From Rhodospirillales bacterium (GTDB lineage: Bacteria; Pseudomonadota; Alphaproteobacteria; UBA828): DNA of 64,000 bases. Location: positions 1 through 64,000 of the forward strand of contig JAPPMY010000077.1 in assembly GCA_028818855.1 (NCBI GenBank). The letters run 5' to 3'. Of this stretch, positions 58,893 to 64,000 are shown in pieces. Below the pieces are notes generated by a model that had not been told where the DNA came from, did not search any database, and saw only the letters and a program-made list of their open reading frames with translations. The translations under genes were made by a program, and so were the position numbers. Position 1 is the stretch's first letter, and each line of letters opens with the position of its first letter.

Positions 58893-60925
58893 GGGGTGCC
58901 CTCGCGCGCCAGCCGGGTGACGGTGGCGACGCCGTCCTCGCCCGCCTCGGCGCGGTCCTCGTCGCCTTCGCCTGCGCCCGAGGCGGGAGCCGCCGCCCTC
59001 ACCCGCGCGATGGCGGCGGCAATCTGCTCGTCGCGCCTGCGGGCGACGGGGTGGAGCGGCTCGACACCCTGCTGGGGCAGCGACGCGACCTCCTCTTCGG
59101 ACGGGCGGGCGGGCGGCTCGGGCCGCTCCGGCGCACGCGTCGGAAGGGTCGCGACCTGGCCTTCGGCCTCGCCGGCCGCGCGCACGGGCTGGGGCGCGGG
59201 CTGGCGCTCCGGCGGAGGCAGGGCATCGCCCCCCTTCTTCACGTTCGCCTGCAGGCGGCGCACCGGCGCCTTGCGCCGCGTGGCGGGCGTCGGCCGCCCG
59301 TTCTCCATCACGTACACCTGATCGCACTGCGCGAACGCGCCGTGGCGGTGGGCCACGATCACGGCCGCGCCGCCGCGCTTCTTCTGGCCCTCGACGGCGC
59401 GGGCGAGCGCCATGGTGCCGTCGGCATCCAGGTTGGAATCCGGCTCGTCCATCACCACCAGCACGGGCGAGCCGTAGAAGGCGCGGGCCAGCGCGATACG
59501 CTGCCGCTGCCCGCCGGAGAGCGCGGCGCCGCCGGCCGAGACCTGGAAGTCGTAGCCCCCCGGCAGCCGCAGGATCATCTCGTGCGCGCCGGTGCGCTTG
59601 GCCGCATCGACGACATCCTCATCCCGTGCGGTGGGCGACATGCGGGCGATGTTCTCGGCCACGGTGCCTTCGAAGAGCACCACCTCCTGCGGCAGGTAGC
59701 CGATGTGCGCGCCGAGCGTCTGGCCGTACTGCTCAAGCTCCGCGCCGTCGAGGCGCACCGAGCCCGCTGCCGGGCGCCACACACCAGCAAGAGAGCGCGC
59801 GAGCGTGGACTTGCCGGAGGCCGACGGCCCCGCGATGCCCGCCGCCTGCCCCGGCTCCAGCCGGAAGGAGGCGCCCCGCACCGCCGGCACCTTGGCGCCG
59901 GGCGCTGCCACGGTGAGGCCGTGCACCTCCACGATCGCGCGGGGGGCGGGAAGCGACGTCCGGTCCTGCTCCGGCGGCGTCTCTTCCAGGAGCTGTGCCA
60001 GCGAGCGCCGCGCCGCCACCACGCGCTGAAGCTGCGGCCACTGCGCCACGGCCTGATCGATAGGCGCGAGCGCGCGGCCCAGCAGGATCGAGGCCGCGAT
60101 CATCACGCCGAAGCTCACCTGGCCGTGGATCGCGAGCCAGGCGCCGAGCCCCAGCATCATCGACTGGAGGAAGAGCCGGAGCGTCTTCGAGGTCACGAAG
60201 AAGAACCCGCCCCGGTCGGAGACCGCGAGCGTGCGGTCGAGCAGCTCGTTCCTCAACTCGCCGGAGCGCGCGATCACCGCATCCTGCATGCCGAGGCCCT
60301 GAACGGTCTCGCTGCCGGCCCGCATCTGCTCGACGAAGTGGCCGGAGCGGTTGTGCGCCTCGCCGACCTCCTGCTGCAGCCGCGCCGTCCGCGCCTGGTT
60401 GAGCAGCGCGATGAGCAGCAGCAGGACGCCCGAGAACACCGCCAGCGCGCCCAGCATCCAGTGGAACATGAAGAGCACGCAAAGGAACACCGGCGTCCAC
60501 GGCGCATCGAAGAAGGCGAACGGCCCGGTGCCTGAGAGGAAGCGCTGGATTGCCTCGAGATCGCGCACCCCGGTCGCCGGCCGCGACCGCTCGGCAGGGG
60601 CGATCGCGCGCGTAAGGATCGCCCTCAGCACCCGCGAATCGAGCCTAGCCTGGAGCCTGGCGCCGGCGCGGGCGAGCACGCGGCCGCGCGCGTGATCCAG
60701 AATGCCCATCATCAGGAAGAGGAAGGCCACGATGCCGATGAGGGTCACCAGCGTCGCCTCCGAACGCGAGGTCAGCACCCGGTCGTAGACCTGGAGCATG
60801 AAGAGCGGCCCGGTCAGCATCAGGATGTTGACGAAGACGCTGAAGAGGCCGACCGAGACGAAGAGGCGCCGGCTCTCCGCGAGCGCGCCCTTGATCTCCC
60901 GGTCGCCGTTCCGGCTCTCCGTCAT
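58889..60925 (-). CDS. Type I secretion system permease/ATPase
   Basis: ABC-TM then GIAGPSASGKSTLARSLAG, LSGGQRQRIALARAFYGSPVLVVMDEPDSNLDADG; long Pro/Ala/Glu-rich C-terminal tail. Confidence 0.94.
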   Translation of the reverse strand: MTESRNGDREIKGALAESRRLFVSVGLFSVFVNILMLTGPLFMLQVYDRVLTSRSEATLVTLIGIVAFLFLMMGILDHARGRVLARAGARLQARLDSRVLRAILTRAIAPAERSRPATGVRDLEAIQRFLSGTGPFAFFDAPWTPVFLCVLFMFHWMLGALAVFSGVLLLLIALLNQARTARLQQEVGEAHNRSGHFVEQMRAGSETVQGLGMQDAVIARSGELRNELLDRTLAVSDRGGFFFVTSKTLRLFLQSMMLGLGAWLAIHGQVSFGVMIAASILLGRALAPIDQAVAQWPQLQRVVAARRSLAQLLEETPPEQDRTSLPAPRAIVEVHGLTVAAPGAKVPAVRGASFRLEPGQAAGIAGPSASGKSTLARSLAGVWRPAAGSVRLDGAELEQYGQTLGAHIGYLPQEVVLFEGTVAENIARMSPTARDEDVVDAAKRTGAHEMILRLPGGYDFQVSAGGAALSGGQRQRIALARAFYGSPVLVVMDEPDSNLDADGTMALARAVEGQKKRGGAAVIVAHRHGAFAQCDQVYVMENGRPTPATRRKAPVRRLQANVKKGGDALPPPERQPAPQPVRAAGEAEGQVATLPTRAPERPEPPARPSEEEVASLPQQGVEPLHPVARRRDEQIAAAIARVRAAAPASGAGEGDEDRAEAGEDGVATVTRLAREGTP

Positions 60926-61314
60926 CGATCCGCTACCTTATGACGCCGCCGCCTCGTGCATGGCGATCGGCGCTCCCCAGTTGCCTGCCTGTTCGCGCCT
61001 GTCGGTTCCGGTCGATCGAGTGCGTCTCAGTCTTGGATTGGGTGCCGTCGCGGCGCGCTTGGGCAACGCTCGGGCTGCGCCAGCGCAGGCGTAGTGAACT
61101 GGGCGTGCGCTCGATCAGATTCTCCCGTTTGCTTCATTTCTTTATGTAATAGATCGTATCATTGAAGTGAATAACTGCATATTCAAACATTTCGGCGGGT
61201 CTCTCAGCCGTTGAAACCCTGCCCCTGTCGTGGTGCGTTGCGGCGCGGGCGGGGCATGCGCAGAATGGCGCGAGCGGGCCGAACCGGCCCCCGAGAAAGG
61301 GAGAAGAGCCGCTC

Positions 61315-62544
61315 ATGGCAGGCACGATGATCGACATTCCCGTCGCCGGCGGCGGCGTGTTCAGGGGCTATCTGACGGTGCCGGAGTGCGGCAGCGGACC
61401 GGGGCTTCTGATCGAGCAGGAGATCTTCGGGATCAACGCGAGCTTGCGCGCGGTCGCCGACCTCTACGCCGAGGAAGGCTATGTCTGCCTCGTGCCCGAC
61501 CTCTTCTGGCGGATGGAGCCCGGCGTCGATCTCGGCTACGGGGAGGAGGACTTCGCCAGGGCCTTCCAGTTCTACCAGCGCTTCGACGTGGACCAGGCGC
61601 TGGTCGACATCGGTGCGGCGCTGGAGGCGCTCCGGGCGCGGCAGGAGTGCACCGGCAAGGCCGCCGCCATGGGCTTCTGCCTCGGCGGCAAGCTCGCCTA
61701 CCTCACGGCTGCGCGCCACAACGTCGATGCGGCGGTCTCGTTCTACGGCGTCGGCATCGAGGAGGCTCTGGGTGAATCCAGCGGCATCGCCTGCCCGGTG
61801 CTCATGCACTTCGCCGGCGAGGATTCATTCGTGCCGCAGACGGCCGTGGACGCCGTCTCCGCCCACTTCGCGGACCGGCCGGAGGTGCGGATCCACGTCT
61901 ATCCCGGCGTCGATCACGCCTTCTACAACCACGCGCGGAGCGAGGTCTACCACCGCCCCTCCGCCATGGTCGCTCATTCGCGGACCATCGCGCTGCTGCG
62001 CCGCGCCGTCGGCCCGGCCTACGACCTGGAATCGCTCTGGGAGAACCACCTGCACCACGAGTTCGGAAGTCGGAACACGGACGCGACCATGGCCACCATG
62101 GTGGCCGAGCCCTACGTCAACCACGTGCCCACCATGACCGGCGGCACCGGGGCGGACGCGCTCAGCCGCTTCTACGCCGAGCACTTCATCCCCAAGATGC
62201 CGAAGGACACGACGCTCACCCCGCTGTCGCGCACCGTAGGCGCCGACCGCGTCGTGGACGAGATGATCTTCAGCTTCACCCACAACGAGGAGATCGACTG
62301 GATGCTGCCGGGCGTCGCGCCCACGGGGAAGACGGTGAGCGTGCCGCTGGTGGCGATCGTGGCGTTCCGCGGCGACAAGCTCTACCACGAGCACATCTAC
62401 TGGGATCAAGCCTCGGTGCTGGTGCAGGTCGGCCTGCTGGGGCCCGGCGGGCTGCCGGTCGCAGGCGCCGAGACCGCCCGCAAGGCCGTGGACGAGACGC
62501 TGCCCTCCAACCGGCTCATCCCCGGCTGGTCGGACGACGGCTAG
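61315..62544 (+). CDS. Dienelactone hydrolase family protein with C-terminal SnoaL/NTF2-like domain
   Basis: GLLIEQEIFGINASLRAVADLYAEEGYVCLVPDLFWR, AAMGFCLGGKLAYL, YPGVDHAFYN; C-terminal SRFYAEHFIPKMP...AIVAFRGDKLYHEHIYWDQASVLVQVGLL. Confidence 0.88.
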   Translation: MAGTMIDIPVAGGGVFRGYLTVPECGSGPGLLIEQEIFGINASLRAVADLYAEEGYVCLVPDLFWRMEPGVDLGYGEEDFARAFQFYQRFDVDQALVDIGAALEALRARQECTGKAAAMGFCLGGKLAYLTAARHNVDAAVSFYGVGIEEALGESSGIACPVLMHFAGEDSFVPQTAVDAVSAHFADRPEVRIHVYPGVDHAFYNHARSEVYHRPSAMVAHSRTIALLRRAVGPAYDLESLWENHLHHEFGSRNTDATMATMVAEPYVNHVPTMTGGTGADALSRFYAEHFIPKMPKDTTLTPLSRTVGADRVVDEMIFSFTHNEEIDWMLPGVAPTGKTVSVPLVAIVAFRGDKLYHEHIYWDQASVLVQVGLLGPGGLPVAGAETARKAVDETLPSNRLIPGWSDDG

Positions 62545-62566
62545 GCCCGGCGACCGAACGCGGCCC

Positions 62567-64000
62567 ATGAGCACGCTCGGCACCGCGCTGGAGCGCGTCG
62601 AGGACGCGGCGCTGCTTGCGGGCCGCGGCCGCTACATCGACGACATGCCGGTGGCGCCCGGCACCGGACACGCCGCCATCCTGCGCTCGCCGCACCCGCA
62701 CGCCCGCATTCTCGGCATCGACGCGGCGGCGGTAGAGGCGATGGCCGGCGTCCACGCCGTGGTCACGGGCGAGGACGCGCGCGCGTGGTCCGCGCCCTTC
62801 ATCGTGGGCGTGCGCCAGCCCATGGAGCACTGGTGCATCGCCACCGACCGGGTGCGCTACGCCGGCGAGCCGGTCGCCATCGTGGTGGCCGAGGACCGCT
62901 ACCGGGCGGAGGACGCGCTGGCGCTGATCGACGTGCGCTACGAGCCGCTGGAGGCGGTGGTCGATCCCGAGGCGACGCTCGGGCCGGACGCGCCGGTGCT
63001 GCACGAGGCGGTGGGCAGCAACCTCATCAGCGAGCGCGCGTTCCGCTACGGCGAGCCGGAGGCGGCGTTCGCCGACGCCCGGCACACGGTGGCGACGACG
63101 GTGCGCTATCCGCGCAACTCGTGCACGCCCATCGAGTGCCTCGGCCTGATCGCCGCCTACGAGCCGGGCGAGGACGCCTACGACGTGCTCTCCCACTTCC
63201 AGGGGCCGATGACGCTGCATCCGGTCATGGCGCGGGCGCTCAAGGTGCCGGGACCCAGGCTGAGATTGCGCTCGGTGCCCGATTCGGGCGGCAGCTTCGG
63301 CGTGAAGCAGGCGCTCGTCCCGTTCATCGTGGCGATGGCGCTGGCGGCGCGGAAGGCCGCTCGCCCGGTCAAGTGGATTGAGGACCGGCTGGAGCATCTG
63401 CTGGCGGCGAACGCCGCGACCAACCGGGTGACGCGGGTGGAGGCCGCCGTGGAGGCCGACGGCCGCATCACGGCGCTCCGCCTCGATCAGCTCGAGGACT
63501 GCGGCGCCTACCTGAAGGCACCCGAGCCCGCGACGCTCTACCGCAACCACGGCAACCTCACCGGCCCCTACCGGATTGCCAATCTTGCAGTGAGGAACCG
63601 CGTGGTCGTCACCAACAAGACGCCCACCGGGCTCAACCGCGGCTTCGGCGGGCCGCAGCTCTACTATGCGCTGGAGCGCCTGATGCAGCGCATCGCCACG
63701 ACCCTCGGCCTCGACCCGCTGGAGGTGATCCGGCGCAACCTGGTGCCGGCGGACGCCATGCCCTACCGCGCCGCCGCCGGCGCGGTGCTCGATTCCGGCG
63801 ACTTCCCCGCCACGGTGGATCACGGGGCGACGGAGGGCGCGCTCGACGCGCTTCGCAGCAAGCGCGAGACGGCGCGGGCGGAGGGCCGGCTCTACGGCAT
63901 CGGCTTCGCCGCCGTGGTGGAGTCCAGCATCTCCAACATGGGCTACATCACGACCGTGCTGACGCCCGAGGAACGGCGCAAGGCGGGGCCCAAGGACGGC
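62567..64000 (+). CDS. Xanthine dehydrogenase/CO dehydrogenase family molybdopterin-binding subunit, 3' truncated by window edge
   Basis: ERVEDAALLAGRGRYIDDMP, RSPHPHARIL, VRYAGEPVAIVVAEDRYRAEDA, SVPDSGGSFGVKQ, LNRGFGGPQLYYALERLM; open to the window end. Confidence 0.92.
   Translation, partial: MSTLGTALERVEDAALLAGRGRYIDDMPVAPGTGHAAILRSPHPHARILGIDAAAVEAMAGVHAVVTGEDARAWSAPFIVGVRQPMEHWCIATDRVRYAGEPVAIVVAEDRYRAEDALALIDVRYEPLEAVVDPEATLGPDAPVLHEAVGSNLISERAFRYGEPEAAFADARHTVATTVRYPRNSCTPIECLGLIAAYEPGEDAYDVLSHFQGPMTLHPVMARALKVPGPRLRLRSVPDSGGSFGVKQALVPFIVAMALAARKAARPVKWIEDRLEHLLAANAATNRVTRVEAAVEADGRITALRLDQLEDCGAYLKAPEPATLYRNHGNLTGPYRIANLAVRNRVVVTNKTPTGLNRGFGGPQLYYALERLMQRIATTLGLDPLEVIRRNLVPADAMPYRAAAGAVLDSGDFPATVDHGATEGALDALRSKRETARAEGRLYGIGFAAVVESSISNMGYITTVLTPEERRKAGPKDG

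Noticed and set aside
61128-61200. AT-rich island upstream of the T1SS gene as a fifth copy of the intergenic element
   Set aside because: Shares only short words (ATCGTAT, GAAT..GCATATT) with the other copies; similarity too weak to claim without a PWM scan.

Overview
High-GC (alphaproteobacterial-like) chromosomal window, densely coding, with about 49 supportable protein genes and one tRNA. Main blocks, left to right: (1) LivM permease end, an ASPIC/UnbV (CRTAC1-like) repeat protein, a fatty acid desaturase, a stand-alone hydantoinase-B protein and assorted catabolic enzymes (1-9 kb); (2) tRNA-Val(CAC), a UxaA-family protein and a GMC oxidoreductase; (3) a corrinoid C1-transfer module: a non-pyrrolysine MttB-family methyltransferase convergent with a tightly coupled operon of corrinoid protein, DUF1638, MtrH-like methyltransferase and RamA-like Fe-S activator (13.8-19.7 kb), followed by a GlxA/GbdR-type regulator; (4) a purine salvage/catabolism run guaD-uraD-puuD-BMP-type ABC importer-xdhCBA-uraH (21-34 kb); (5) PhaR and two further hydantoinase/oxoprolinase systems, one split with a small Cys-rich protein and one fused (35-44 kb); (6) a TacA/TacT-like toxin-antitoxin pair beside an AmmeMemoRadiSam pair (47-51 kb); (7) two large repeat-only RTX proteins, a HATPase anti-sigma-like regulator and a type I secretion ABC/HlyD pair (51-61 kb), with related AT-rich ~42-bp elements in the neighbouring intergenic regions; (8) a dienelactone hydrolase fusion and the start of a molybdopterin hydroxylase large subunit that runs off the right edge. 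The best candidates for under-described biology are the DUF1638-containing corrinoid operon and the RTX/T1SS/HATPase locus with its repeated intergenic element. All calls are by reading motifs and ORFs; no database searches were run.
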